A DNA stretch of 64,000 nucleotides from Cellulomonas composti (GTDB lineage: Bacteria; Actinomycetota; Actinomycetes; Actinomycetales; Cellulomonadaceae), in NCBI RefSeq assembly GCF_007990245.1, contig NZ_BJWG01000004.1, forward strand, positions 1-64,000, in the 5' to 3' direction. The notes under the pieces are model-generated. The model did no database searches. It was not told where the DNA came from and worked only from the letters and a program-made list of their open reading frames with translations. Shown in pieces: positions 28,635 to 37,445 of the stretch. A program made the position numbers and the translations under genes. Positions within the stretch are counted from its first letter, which is position 1; each line of letters opens with the position of its first letter.

Positions 28635-29588
28635 TCAGGTGAGCGCGGGGGCCTCGCGCATCGGGTCGTGCAGCAGGTGCAGCCCCAGTCGCTCGGACAG
28701 CGCCCTGAGCGCCGCGACGCCGCGCACCGAGTTGCCCCGCTCGTCGAGCGGCGGGCTGAACACCCCGACGCCGAACTTGCCGGGGCTCACGGCGATCAGA
28801 CCGCCCGAGACGCCGCTCTTGGCGGGCAGCCCGACGGTCAGCATCCACCGGCCGGAGTAGTCGTACATGCCGCAGGTCGCCATGATCGACAGCACGTGTC
28901 GCGTGACGTCCTCGGGCAGCACGCGCTCGCCGGTGACGGGGTTGGTGCCGCCGGTGGCGAGCGTCGCGGCCATCGCGGCCAGGTCGTGCGCGCTGACCAG
29001 CACGGCGCACTGCCGGAAGTAGGTGTCGACCGCGGCCTCGACGGGCGGCGCGAGCGAGCCGGACGCCGCCATGAGGTAGGCGAGCGCGCGGTTGCGGTCG
29101 CCGGTCGCGGACTCCGAGGCGTGCACGCGCTCGTCGACCGTCAGGGTCCGTCCGGCGCAGCGCGACATGAGGTCGAGGACCCGGTCGAACCGCTCGTCGC
29201 CGTCCGCCCCGCGCACGAGCGCCGTCGTGGCGATCGCGCCCGCGTTGATCATCGGGTTCGCGGGCCGTCCGGTGTGCGGTTCGAGGCTGATCGCGTTGAA
29301 CGCGTCGCCGCTGGGCTCGGCGCCCACGTGCTCGAGCACCTCGTCGAGCCCCTGGTCCATCAGCGCGAGCGCGTAGACGAACGGTTTGGAGACGGACTGG
29401 ATCGAGAACGTCACGTGCTCGTCGCCCGCACCGGCGCGCACGCCACGGATCCCGCAGGCCGCGACGCCGAACAGCTCGGGGTCGGCGTGTGCGAGCTCGG
29501 GGATGTACCGGGCGACCTCGCCGCCGCGCATCGGACGGAACCGGTCGACCGCGGCCTGCAGTCCCGCGGTCAGGATCGAGTGGGACAC
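28635..29588 (-). CDS. glsA: Glutaminase
   Basis: A 317-residue serine-dependent glutaminase of the GlsA/YbaS type that hydrolyses glutamine to glutamate and ammonia. The catalytic Ser-x-x-Lys is in FSIQSVSKPFVYALAL; NAISLEPHTGRPANPMINAGA, YFRQCAVLVSAHDLA and GLPAKSGVSGG are the other conserved blocks. The start is GTG at 29588, with no internal alternative that keeps the N-terminus. No signal peptide. It sits between the two secreted paralogues and is divergent from the PQQ-like gene. Confidence 0.95.
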   Translation of the reverse strand: MSHSILTAGLQAAVDRFRPMRGGEVARYIPELAHADPELFGVAACGIRGVRAGAGDEHVTFSIQSVSKPFVYALALMDQGLDEVLEHVGAEPSGDAFNAISLEPHTGRPANPMINAGAIATTALVRGADGDERFDRVLDLMSRCAGRTLTVDERVHASESATGDRNRALAYLMAASGSLAPPVEAAVDTYFRQCAVLVSAHDLAAMAATLATGGTNPVTGERVLPEDVTRHVLSIMATCGMYDYSGRWMLTVGLPAKSGVSGGLIAVSPGKFGVGVFSPPLDERGNSVRGVAALRALSERLGLHLLHDPMREAPALT

Positions 29589-29641
29589 GGGACGACCCTA
29601 GCGATCGGTCCGCAACAGGTGGCACCGGGCACGGGCGCGCG

Positions 29642-29647
29642 TACCGT
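29642..29647 (+). promoter_or_regulatory. -10 box (TACCGT) of the PQQ-like gene
   Basis: TACCGT ends 7 nt before the GTG at 29655, suggesting leaderless transcription from the divergent region shared with glutaminase. Confidence 0.5.
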
Positions 29648-29654
29648 CGAACTT

Positions 29655-31097
29655 GTGCGGCTGGACCGGCTGCAGGTGGTCGACGTCGAGGAGCTCGCGG
29701 ACGCGCCGCTCGCGGGCCGCCCCGGCGCGCGCCGCGGGCGCCACTGGTGGTGGCTTCCCCTGGCCGGCGTCGTGGCGCTCGGCGGTCTGGTCATCGGGCA
29801 GTCGACGCTCGACGAGCGCGCCCGTGCCACGGCCGCCGCGCGAGCCGCGCTGCCGGGTGCGATCGACCCGCTCGGCGCCGAGCTCACCGTGCAGTGGCGC
29901 GTCGACCCGCGAGACACGGCCCTGATCAGGGCCGGGACGTTCGACGACGCGTTCGTCGGGCTGCGCACGCTCGACGACGGCTCGCTCGCCGTCGTCGCGC
30001 TCGACGACGCCACGGGTGCGCAGCGCTGGGAGCGCGTGCTGCGTGGGCCGGACCCGGTCCGCGCGGCCGCCGTCACGCCGCAGCCGCCGTTGTGCCACGC
30101 GGCGCCCCAGGTCGACGAGCGTGCGGTCGCCTGCCTGGTCTCCGACGGCTACCTCGCGGGCGGCGGTTCGACCGTGCTGCGGGTGCCCGCGGCCGAGCCG
30201 CACCTCGTCGTGCTCGACGCGCGGGACGGCGCGATCCTGCGCGACGTCGTGCTCCCGGCGGGCACGGCGGACGCCGCCGTCACGGGCGACGTCGTCGTCG
30301 CGGCGGTGCAGGACCCGCCCTGGCACGTCGTCGCGGTCGCGGTGGATCTCGTGACGGGCGCCGAGCGCTGGCGCTACGAGCCGCCCGACCAGCGCGCGTC
30401 GGGCTCGACCTCGACCGGCACCGACGTCGCGGTCCGGGCCTTCGAGGTCGGCGTGGTGCTGCGCGAGCCGTCGCCGGCCTCGAGGCTCACGGTGCTCGGG
30501 GCGGACGGCGGCGTGCTGGCCGAGCCGTCGACCACCTGGTCGGGATGGGCGGCGGTGGGCGACGAGCTGTGGTTGCGCCGCGACAACGTCACGTCGCGCA
30601 CCGTGGTGTGGAGCCCCGACGGCTCCGAGCGCACGGTGCCCGGGCGGCTGCTCACGCCGAACGTCGACGACGGCAGCGCGGGCCACGTGCGGCTCAGCGA
30701 CCGACGCGTGCTGCGTGCGGTCGACACCGACACGGGCGGCGTGCTGTGGTCGACGACGCGCGCGGTGGGCTCGGGGGTCGCCGTGCTCGGCGGGCGGATG
30801 TACGTGCCGACGTGGTCGCCCAGCCTTCTCGCGGTCGACGCCCGCTCCGGGAAGGTGCTGTGGGACGTCGCCGTCGACCCGGACGCCTTCGCGGGCACCC
30901 CGACGACCGACGGCACCTCGATCGTCGTCGTCCAGCGCTCGATGACCGCCGGCACGCCGTTCGTCACCGTGCACGACCTCGTCGACGGGCGCGTCGTCGC
31001 GCGGCTCGAGCCACCCGACGGGGTCGTCGTGATCAGCCAGGAGGGCAGGCGGCTGGTCGGCGGGCTGTCCGACGGCACACTCGTCGTGCTCGGGTGA
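29655..31097 (+). CDS. Membrane-anchored PQQ-like beta-propeller protein
   Basis: A 480-residue protein with a short cytoplasmic N-terminus, one membrane helix (about 31-49, WWWLPLAGVVALGGLVIG) and a large outward domain made of PQQ-like/quinoprotein propeller blades. Repeated phrases such as DDATGAQRWERVL, DLVTGAERWRYE, DTDTGGVLWSTT and DARSGKVLWDVA mark the blades. These resemble BamB-type or quinoprotein-dehydrogenase-like propellers but no PQQ-dehydrogenase catalytic residues can be identified, so a scaffolding or binding role is more likely. GTG start. Confidence 0.85.
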   Translation: MRLDRLQVVDVEELADAPLAGRPGARRGRHWWWLPLAGVVALGGLVIGQSTLDERARATAAARAALPGAIDPLGAELTVQWRVDPRDTALIRAGTFDDAFVGLRTLDDGSLAVVALDDATGAQRWERVLRGPDPVRAAAVTPQPPLCHAAPQVDERAVACLVSDGYLAGGGSTVLRVPAAEPHLVVLDARDGAILRDVVLPAGTADAAVTGDVVVAAVQDPPWHVVAVAVDLVTGAERWRYEPPDQRASGSTSTGTDVAVRAFEVGVVLREPSPASRLTVLGADGGVLAEPSTTWSGWAAVGDELWLRRDNVTSRTVVWSPDGSERTVPGRLLTPNVDDGSAGHVRLSDRRVLRAVDTDTGGVLWSTTRAVGSGVAVLGGRMYVPTWSPSLLAVDARSGKVLWDVAVDPDAFAGTPTTDGTSIVVVQRSMTAGTPFVTVHDLVDGRVVARLEPPDGVVVISQEGRRLVGGLSDGTLVVLG

Positions 31098-31103
31098 GCA
31101 CGA

Positions 31104-31146
31104 CGACGGCCCTGCCTCGCGGGAGCGCCGCGGGACAGGGCCGTCG
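31104..31146. terminator. Bidirectional terminator
   Basis: CGACGGCCCTG (31104-31114) and CAGGGCCGTCG (31136-31146) form a perfect 11-bp stem, with further pairing inside (CGCGG/CCGCG). It lies between the convergent stops of the PQQ-like and the second secreted-protein gene. Confidence 0.85.
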
Positions 31147-31155
31147 GGTCACCGA

Positions 31156-32268
31156 CTAGCTCGCGGCGATGGGGGCCGTCTTGGTGGACCACGCGTAGCC
31201 CGGCGCGTACCCGGCGACGCCCGCGACGTGCACGGCGCGCACCGAGATCAGCGCACCGCGGTCCGCGGGGCGGACCTTGAACTTCGCACCCGTCGCGCCC
31301 GCGATCTCCCGGCCGTTGCGCAGCCACTGGAAGGTCGTCGTGCCGGCGACCTTCCACTTGCCCGGGACGACCCTGAGCGTGGCGCCGACCTTCGCGTTGC
31401 CGGAGATCGCCGGGACGGTCTTGCGCTCGGCCGCGAGGACGTGCACCTGGAGCGTCGCGGTGCTGCCGAGGAACGAGGCGGCATTCGCGAGCTTCGGGCG
31501 GACGACCTTCGCGTCACCGGTGTAGTAGTAGCCGGAGACCGTGCTGCCGGGACCCTCGTCGAAGCTCGTGAGGATCAGGAGCGTGTAGGCCACGCCCGGG
31601 AAGAGCCCGCGGAAGGTGAGCGGCGGAATCGGGCTCGCGTCCGCGGGGGTGGCCGACGCGCTCGCGCCTCGCGCCGGGGGCGTGCCGAGCAGGTTCTGGG
31701 TCCGCGACGCCGGTGCGACGCCGCGACCCGTGACGCCGTAGTTCGCGAGCGCGGCGGGCCGGCCCGTGCCCGGCTCGACGGCCATGACGGCCGCAGGCGA
31801 CCACGCGGGCGTCGTGCCGTCCTCGGGCAGCACGAGCGTCGCTGTGGTCAGCGTGCTGGATGCGGTCAGCTTGACGTCGAGGTCCGTCGTGCCGGGCGTG
31901 ACCAGCTCCGCCTTGGCGGACGTCGCGACGATCTTGCCGCCGGCGTAGTAGCCGGCCTTCGTGCCGCCGACCCGGTCGAGCACGTCCACCTGGTACTTCA
32001 CGTCGGGGTCGAGGCCGGCCAGCGTGAACTCGCCGTCGCTGTTCGTGCCGGCGATCGAGGAGTAGGCCAGCCCGACGTCGTCGGGCTTCCACGCCAGCAC
32101 GATGATCGACGCCGAGGCCGCGGCGGAAGCCGGCACGTGGACGACGCCGCTGATCTGCGTCGACGTGTCGACGGCGCCGGCCGGGGTCGCGCCCAGCAGC
32201 GTCGCGGCCGTGACGGCCGCGATCGTGGCGAGCCCGACGAGCAGGCGTGGACGGGTCTGGGGGGACAT
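31156..32268 (-). CDS. Secreted protein with Cna-B-like and Ig-like modules (paralogue)
   Basis: A 370-residue exported protein starting at the ATG 32266-32268 (GAGAGGAA just upstream). The signal peptide ends near PAGAVD. A Cna-B/carboxypeptidase-regulatory-like module (ISGVVHVPASAAASA, GEFTLAGLDPDVKYQVDVLD), a middle part with an SGYYYTGDAKVV strand, and a C-terminal Ig-like module (TTFQWLRNGREIAGATGAKF, then VRPADRGALISV) follow. The domain order equals that of the 27353-28459 gene. A Tyr/Pro-rich C-terminus (AGYAPGYAWSTK) is typical of the actinobacterial Ig-like repeats that end AGYA. Role unknown; probably envelope or matrix related. Confidence 0.87.
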   Translation of the reverse strand: MSPQTRPRLLVGLATIAAVTAATLLGATPAGAVDTSTQISGVVHVPASAAASASIIVLAWKPDDVGLAYSSIAGTNSDGEFTLAGLDPDVKYQVDVLDRVGGTKAGYYAGGKIVATSAKAELVTPGTTDLDVKLTASSTLTTATLVLPEDGTTPAWSPAAVMAVEPGTGRPAALANYGVTGRGVAPASRTQNLLGTPPARGASASATPADASPIPPLTFRGLFPGVAYTLLILTSFDEGPGSTVSGYYYTGDAKVVRPKLANAASFLGSTATLQVHVLAAERKTVPAISGNAKVGATLRVVPGKWKVAGTTTFQWLRNGREIAGATGAKFKVRPADRGALISVRAVHVAGVAGYAPGYAWSTKTAPIAAS

Positions 32269-32412
32269 GAGGTTCCTCTCGGTCCGGGGGCACTGGCCGA
32301 CGATCGACCGCTCCCGCACGCGTGAGGATCTCCCGGCGAGGCGGCGCGTGGGCGGTGGGTCACCCGGATGGGCGTGGGCGAGTCGTCGGGCTCGTCCGTC
32401 GGTGCCCGGATC

Positions 32413-32432
32413 GTCCGGCGTTATTTCACCCG
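32413..32432. promoter_or_regulatory. Upstream motif shared by the secreted paralogues (copy 2)
   Basis: GTCCGGCG and TTCACCCG with a 4-nt AT-rich spacer (TTAT), 145 nt upstream of the paralogue start. It is one of the few AT-rich spots in this gap. Reading toward the gene, the order is CGGGTGAA then CGCCGGAC. Confidence 0.4.
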
Positions 32433-32476
32433 CTGGGCGGCCTCACCTGGGCCGTTGGTCACGTGCGGCAGGCGGC

Positions 32477-33463
32477 TCAGCGCAGTGCGGGGACCACCTG
32501 CTGCTCGAACAGCTCGATGCTCGAGCGGTCGTACGCGGCGTCGACGAAGTACGTGATCGCGTACGTCATGCCGAGCTGCTCCAGCCCGCGCAGCGTCTCG
32601 ACGATCTGCTCGGGCGTCCCGACGAGGGGCCCGCGGCGAAAGTCCTCCGCGACGCCGGGCGCCTTCTGCGGCACCGTCAGCGCGTAGTGCCCCTCGATCC
32701 ACGCGATCTTGTCGTCGACGTCCGCCTGCGTCTCGCCGATCACGACGTTGTAGTTGGCCGACCGGGTGATCTCCTCGAAGGGCCGCCCGATCGCGGCGCA
32801 GTGCTCGCGCAGCACCTGCGACTTGTGCGCGAAACCCTCGGGTGCGCCGTCGAAGTTGGTGTACTGCGCGTGCTCGGCCGCGATGCGCAGCGTCTTGCGC
32901 TCGCCGCCGCCTGCGATCCACAGCGGCGGCCCGTCGACCTGCAGGGGCAGCGGGGCCAGCTGCGCGCCGGACACCTGGTAGTGCCGGCCGTCGAGCGTCG
33001 CGACGCCGTTCGTCCAGAGCTGCTTGAAGATCTGCACACCCTCGTCGAGCATGCCGATCCGGTCGCCCGCGCCCGGGAACCCGTACCCGTACGCGCGCCA
33101 CTCGTGCTCGTACCAGCCCGCGCCGATCCCCATCTCGACGCGACCGCCGGAGATGACGTCGGCCGTCGCCGCGACCTTCGCGAGGTAGGCGGGGTTGCGG
33201 TAGGCCATGCACGTGCACATCTGGCCGAGCCGCACCCGGCCGGTCACCGCCGCGAACGCGCTGATCAGGCTCCACGCCTCGTGCGTCGCCTCGCCGTTGG
33301 GCTCGGGCACCGCGTGGAAGTGGTCGTAGACCCACACCGACTCCCAGACGTCGCCGGTGTCCGCGTGCTGGACGAGCCCGTTCATCACCGCCCAGTGGTC
33401 GCGGGCCTCGATGCCCGTGAGGTCCTGCCGCCAGCCCTGGGGGATGAAGAGTCCGAATCGCAT
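32477..33463 (-). CDS. LLM-class flavin-dependent oxidoreductase
   Basis: A 328-residue TIM-barrel enzyme of the bacterial luciferase-like superfamily, most like the F420-dependent group (MRFGLFIPQGWRQDL start, VWESVWVYDHF, LGQMCTCMAYRNPAYLAKVAATADVISGGR, MGIGAGWYEHEWRAYG, GEVQ-type LDEG segment, PPLWIAGGGERKTLRIAAEHA). Coenzyme F420 or FMN is the likely cofactor; the substrate is unknown. It is followed on the same strand by the 31156-32268 gene after a 208-nt gap, so probably has its own transcript. Confidence 0.9.
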   Translation of the reverse strand: MRFGLFIPQGWRQDLTGIEARDHWAVMNGLVQHADTGDVWESVWVYDHFHAVPEPNGEATHEAWSLISAFAAVTGRVRLGQMCTCMAYRNPAYLAKVAATADVISGGRVEMGIGAGWYEHEWRAYGYGFPGAGDRIGMLDEGVQIFKQLWTNGVATLDGRHYQVSGAQLAPLPLQVDGPPLWIAGGGERKTLRIAAEHAQYTNFDGAPEGFAHKSQVLREHCAAIGRPFEEITRSANYNVVIGETQADVDDKIAWIEGHYALTVPQKAPGVAEDFRRGPLVGTPEQIVETLRGLEQLGMTYAITYFVDAAYDRSSIELFEQQVVPALR

Positions 33464-33501
33464 GACCGGCAGGCTAGCCCCGCCGACCGGTCCGGTGCGG
33501 G

Positions 33502-33536
33502 CCGGTAGCGGCCGCCCTGGCCGCGGCCGCTACCGG
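33502..33536 (-). terminator. Terminator after the small lipoprotein gene
   Basis: CCGGTAGCGGCCG (33502-33514) and CGGCCGCTACCGG (33524-33536) form a perfect 13-bp stem with a 9-nt loop, beginning 4 nt after the lipoprotein stop. Confidence 0.85.
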
Positions 33537-33540
33537 TGTC

Positions 33541-33972
33541 TCACTCGAACTGCTCCCAGTCGGGGCAGCCGTCGGTGACGAACGTGACGAACTCCGGCAC
33601 GTCGGTCAGGAACGCGTACGACCCCTGGTCGTCGAACTGGACCTCGCCGTCGGCGTCCTCGATGGACCACGTGCAGCCGGCGGGCTGCTCCGCCGGTTCG
33701 CCGTGGAGTTGGTACCCGCCGTACGGCAGGTCGGTGCCGATGGCGTACCGGCCCGTCCCCGCGACCACCGCTCCCGCCGGCGCGGTGTCGGGGTCCTCGT
33801 CCGTCTCGGTGCCGGTCTCGTCGGCCGGGTCCGGTGCGGTCGTCGCGTCCGCGGTCACCGCCGTGTCGTCGTGGTCGGCAGGCGCGGCGTCGTCGGAGCA
33901 GGCGGCGAGCGCCAGGAGCGCGGCGGTGGCGAGACCCAGCGCGGTGGCCGGGCTCAGGGGGCGGCGTGACAT
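33541..33972 (-). CDS. Small secreted lipoprotein, function unknown
   Basis: A 143-residue protein with a lipoprotein signal (hydrophobic stretch, lipobox LAAC, lipidated Cys25), then an Asp/Thr/Ala-rich low-complexity spacer (about 26-67) and a small domain of about 75 residues (GTGRYAIGTDLPYGGYQLHGE... GCPDWEQFE) with two Cys. The compact domain resembles secreted domains that begin with G.Y.VG.D.P.G.Y, common in actinobacterial lipoproteins. It is divergent from the LuxR-type gene, 135 nt away. Confidence 0.85.
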   Translation of the reverse strand: MSRRPLSPATALGLATAALLALAACSDDAAPADHDDTAVTADATTAPDPADETGTETDEDPDTAPAGAVVAGTGRYAIGTDLPYGGYQLHGEPAEQPAGCTWSIEDADGEVQFDDQGSYAFLTDVPEFVTFVTDGCPDWEQFE

Positions 33973-34094
33973 CGGGCGACCTCGCTTCCGCGGCCCGGTG
34001 GTCGGGCAGCACAGTCACCCTGGCCCGCCGGGCGGTGCGACGGCCATGGCGGTTCCGTCGTATTCGGGCGGCGCGGTCGGCCGCCCGCCATCGG

Positions 34095-34100
34095 TACGCT
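34095..34100 (+). promoter_or_regulatory. -10 box (TACGCT) of the double-LuxR regulator
   Basis: TACGCT ends 7 nt before the ATG at 34108 with no RBS, suggesting a leaderless transcript. Confidence 0.5.
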
Positions 34101-34107
34101 CGCGCGG

Positions 34108-35730
34108 ATGGGACGGGACGAACGCGTGGACGCCGTGCTGCGCTCGCTCGTCGACCGGTCGGACGCGGTCGACGCGGCGGCCCGCGCGGCCGTCGTCGAC
34201 GCACCCGCGGCCGACCGCGCGCTCGCCGACGCGCTGGCCGCGGTCCTGCTCTGCTGGCGCGGGGAGTTCGAGAGCGGGGCGAGCCTGGCCGCCGCCGCGC
34301 TCGCCGCCGCCGCCGACGAGGAGACGCTTGGGCTCGCCCGCGCGGCGCGCGGTCTGGCCGTCGCGGGGTGGCCGCCGGCGGCGACCGAACCGGGCGACCC
34401 GCTCGCCGACGCCTGGGCGGACGGGCCCATGGCGGCCGGACCGCTGGCCGGCCCGATCCAGACCCTGCAGGCCGAGGCGGCCCTCGCATGCGCGCGGATC
34501 GAGCTGGCCGGCGACCTGCATGCGCGCGTCGGGCCGGTCACCGAGGTGCTGGGCCGCGCCGACCACCCGTTCCTCGCGCTCGCGCACTGCACGGGCGCGA
34601 GGATCCGGGTGTTCGCCGGTGACGTGAGCGGCGCCGAGCCCTTCGTCGTGCGGGCGCTCGCGGACGCGCGGACGCCCGAGGGTCTCGCGCTGGCGACGGC
34701 GTGCGCGGCGTTGACGGAGGGCAACGCGGACCGGCGCGGTGAGGTGCGTCGCCGCGTGCTCGGGCTGATCGACTCGGGGATCCGGCCGACCGACACCGTC
34801 ACCAGCGGCGTGTACCTGCTCGCGGCCTACGCGGTGATCGCGCAGGGCGACGTCGAGACCGCCGTGCGGCTCGTGCTGCAGGCCGGCGGCGACGCGGACC
34901 TCGGCCGCTTGCGGGTGGTCGACCGCGTGATCTGCCTCGAGCTGCTGGTGCGGGCGGCCGCCGACGAGCGCGACCTGGACGCGGCGCTCGCGTGGCAGCT
35001 GCGCGCCGCACCGCTGGCCACGCACCCGATCGCCGACTCGACGGTCGCCCGCATCGCCGCGCGCGTGGCGCTGCTGGCGGGCGACGCCGAGGGGTCGCTC
35101 GCGCACGCCGAGTCCGCGATCGAGCTCGCGACGCGACGGCACCGGGCGATCGAGGCGGGTGAGGGGGAGATCCTGGCCGCCCGCGCGCGGCTCGCGTCGC
35201 GCCGCGGCGGCGCGGCGACCAGACGGCTCGTCGACGTCGTGGCCGTGGCTGACGACCGCGGCCACCTCGCCGTCCGCGCCGCGGCCGCGCGCGAGCTGCG
35301 CAGGGCGGGGCGCCGGCTCCCGCCCGAGCGCGCCAGTGGCTGGTCCGGCCTGTCGCCGCGCGAGCGGGACGTGGCGCTGCTGGTCGCGGAGGGGGCGACG
35401 AACGGCGAGATCGCGGCCCACCTGTTCCTCTCGGAGCACACCGTGCGCGTGCACGTCTCGCGTGTGCTGCACGCCTTCGGTGTCGCGACAAGGTCGGGTG
35501 TGGCGCGCGCGCTGCCGTCCGGGCGGCCCGCCGCCGACCTGCCGGCCCTGACCGCCCGTCAGTGGCAGGTCGCCGAGCGGGTCGCCGCCGGCCGGTCCAA
35601 CGCGCAGATCGCGGCCGACCTGGGCGTGGGCCTGTCGACGGTCGAGAAGCACGTCTCCGCGATCCTGCGACGCTGGCACCTGTCCTCGCGCACGGCCGTC
35701 GCCCGGCTCGTCCTCGCGTCGGGCGGGTAG
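34108..35730 (+). CDS. Transcriptional regulator with two tandem LuxR-type HTH domains
   Basis: A 540-residue protein. Residues 1 to about 400 are Ala-rich helical repeats resembling the TPR-like arm of large LuxR/MalT-type regulators, but no P-loop ATPase is present. Two LuxR/GerE HTH domains follow: residues 415-470 (LSPRERDVALLVAEGATNGE...LSEHTVRVHVSRVL) and 481-537 (LTARQWQVAERVAAGRSNAQ...STVEKHVSAILRRW). The second has Trp-Gln in place of the conserved Glu of LTxRE. Two adjacent HTHs in one chain is unusual, since most family members carry one and dimerise. The ATG at 34108 fits. It may regulate neighbouring envelope genes (inference from position only). Confidence 0.9.
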   Translation: MGRDERVDAVLRSLVDRSDAVDAAARAAVVDAPAADRALADALAAVLLCWRGEFESGASLAAAALAAAADEETLGLARAARGLAVAGWPPAATEPGDPLADAWADGPMAAGPLAGPIQTLQAEAALACARIELAGDLHARVGPVTEVLGRADHPFLALAHCTGARIRVFAGDVSGAEPFVVRALADARTPEGLALATACAALTEGNADRRGEVRRRVLGLIDSGIRPTDTVTSGVYLLAAYAVIAQGDVETAVRLVLQAGGDADLGRLRVVDRVICLELLVRAAADERDLDAALAWQLRAAPLATHPIADSTVARIAARVALLAGDAEGSLAHAESAIELATRRHRAIEAGEGEILAARARLASRRGGAATRRLVDVVAVADDRGHLAVRAAAARELRRAGRRLPPERASGWSGLSPRERDVALLVAEGATNGEIAAHLFLSEHTVRVHVSRVLHAFGVATRSGVARALPSGRPAADLPALTARQWQVAERVAAGRSNAQIAADLGVGLSTVEKHVSAILRRWHLSSRTAVARLVLASGG

Positions 35731-35735
35731 TCGCC

Positions 35736-35817
35736 GGGACGGAGTCGGCGGGACGGAGTCGCCTGGGCGCAGTCGGCGCGCGGGTCGGGCAGGGTCGCCG
35801 CCGGCAGGGTCGCCGCC
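35736..35817 (+). repeat. Short tandem repeats before nnr
   Basis: Two sets lie in the 130-nt gap: GGGACGGAGTC-type units starting at 35736, 35750 and (degenerate) 35765, and a perfect 15-bp duplication of GGCAGGGTCGCCGCC (35788-35802, 35803-35817). Confidence 0.8.
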
Positions 35818-35860
35818 CGTCGGGTGGCCGGGGCACGACGGGTTCGGCGAGGATGGGCGG

Positions 35861-37408
35861 GTGCTGCTGTCCTGGACCGCCGAGCAGGTGCGCGCCGCCG
35901 AGCGGCCGCTGCTGACGGCCGGTGCGCCGTTGATGGAGCGCGCGTCGTTCGCGCTCGCGCTCGCCGTGGTCCGGATCCTGCGCGAGCGGCGCGGGCGCGT
36001 GCGTGGCGCGCGGGTCGCGCTGCTCGTCGGGCCCGGTAACAACGGTGGCGACGCGCTGTACGCCGGGGCGTTCCTGCGGGCGCGCGGCGTCGAGGTCACC
36101 GCCGTGTGCGTCGCGTCCCGCCTGCACGACGAGGGTGCGCGCGCGCTGGTCGCGGCGGGCGGTCGGTTGCTCCGTCCGGGTCCCGACGAGCCCGCGACCG
36201 ACGAGCCCGTGGCCGACGAGCACGCGGTCCTCGATGCCGCGCTCGTGCTGCAGCGGGCCGACGTGGTCCTCGACGGCGTGCTCGGGACCGGGGGCCGGGG
36301 CGGCGGCCTGGGCGGTGTCGCCGCGGCCGTCGTCGAGCGGTTCGTCGGGCTCGTCGCCGCCGCGGGTGCGGGGCCCGCGGTCGTCGCGGTCGACGTGCCG
36401 TCGGGCGTCGGGGTGGACGACGGGACGCTGACGGGGACGGTGCTCGACGCCGAGCTGACCGTGACGTTCGGCGGCGCCAAGCCCGCGCTGCTGCTGCCTC
36501 CCGCGGCCGGCGCAGCCGGCCGGGTCGAGGTCGTCGACATCGGTCTCGACCTGTCCGGCGAGCGACCCGCGGTCGCGCGGCTCGAGCCCGCCGACGTCGC
36601 CGCGCTGTGGCCGCGCCCCGGGACGGGCAGCCAGAAGTACTCACGAGGTGTGCTCGGCGTGGTCGCGGGCTCGCGCCGCTACCCGGGTGCGGCGGTGCTG
36701 GCGACGGACGCGGCGGTGCTCGCCGGCGTCGGGATGGTGCGCTACCTCGGCGCGGTCGGCGAGCAGGTGGTCGCGCACCGGCCCGAGGTGGTGCTCGGCG
36801 AGGGCCGCGTGCAGGCGTGGGCGCTCGGGCCGGGGGTCCCGCCCGACGACGATGCACAGCGAGCGCGGATCCAGGGCGCGCTCGCGGGCGGCGAGCCTGC
36901 GGTCGTGGACGCCGGGGCGCTCGCCGCACTCCCGGAGCGCGTCGGCCCGCACGTCGTGCTCACTCCGCATGCGGGGGAGCTCGCGACGCTGCTCACGACC
37001 CGCGGGGTGCCGGTCCGTCGCGAGGACGTCGAGGCCGAGCCGCTGCGCCGCGCGCGCGAGGCGCACGAGCTCACCGGTGCGACCGTGCTGCTCAAGGGCC
37101 ACGTCACGCTCGTCGTCGGGCCGGACGATGCCGCGTACGCGCAGGCCGACGCGCCCGCGTGGCTCGCGACCGCCGGCGCGGGCGACGTGCTGGCGGGGCT
37201 GCTCGGCGCGCTCCTGGCCGGCCGGTCCGACGACGTGCACGACGACCCGACGCTCGCCGCGGCACTCGCGGCGGCCGCGGCGCTCGTGCACGGGCACGCC
37301 GCCGACGAGGCCAGTCCCGGCGGCCCGGTGAGCGCGCTCTCCGTCGCACGGGCGCTGCCGGCGGCCGTGCGCCACCTGCTCGCGGACCCCGGCGCGCCCC
37401 CGGCGTGA
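35861..37408 (+). CDS. nnr: Bifunctional NAD(P)H-hydrate epimerase/dehydratase
   Basis: A 515-residue two-domain repair enzyme. The N-terminal YjeF domain (to about 215) epimerises R-NAD(P)HX (GPGNNGGDALYAGA at 58-69, DGVLGTGGRGG, DVPSGVGVDDG). The C-terminal ribokinase-like domain dehydrates S-NAD(P)HX with ADP (SRGVLGVVAGSRRYPGAAVLA, VLTPHAGELATLL, LLKGHVTLV, TAGAGDVLAG). The start is GTG at 35861. It begins the conserved run nnr-alr-tsaE-tsaB-rimI, with alr 37 nt downstream. Confidence 0.96.
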   Translation: MLLSWTAEQVRAAERPLLTAGAPLMERASFALALAVVRILRERRGRVRGARVALLVGPGNNGGDALYAGAFLRARGVEVTAVCVASRLHDEGARALVAAGGRLLRPGPDEPATDEPVADEHAVLDAALVLQRADVVLDGVLGTGGRGGGLGGVAAAVVERFVGLVAAAGAGPAVVAVDVPSGVGVDDGTLTGTVLDAELTVTFGGAKPALLLPPAAGAAGRVEVVDIGLDLSGERPAVARLEPADVAALWPRPGTGSQKYSRGVLGVVAGSRRYPGAAVLATDAAVLAGVGMVRYLGAVGEQVVAHRPEVVLGEGRVQAWALGPGVPPDDDAQRARIQGALAGGEPAVVDAGALAALPERVGPHVVLTPHAGELATLLTTRGVPVRREDVEAEPLRRAREAHELTGATVLLKGHVTLVVGPDDAAYAQADAPAWLATAGAGDVLAGLLGALLAGRSDDVHDDPTLAAALAAAAALVHGHAADEASPGGPVSALSVARALPAAVRHLLADPGAPPA

Positions 37409-37445
37409 GTGCGGCCGCGCGGGCGGGCGGTGCGAGGATGGGTCG

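Noticed and set aside
32269..32476. Additional small gene between the secreted paralogue and the LLM oxidoreductase
   Set aside because: The frames across the gap are without RBS or homology; only the shared upstream motif and probable promoter sequence are supported.
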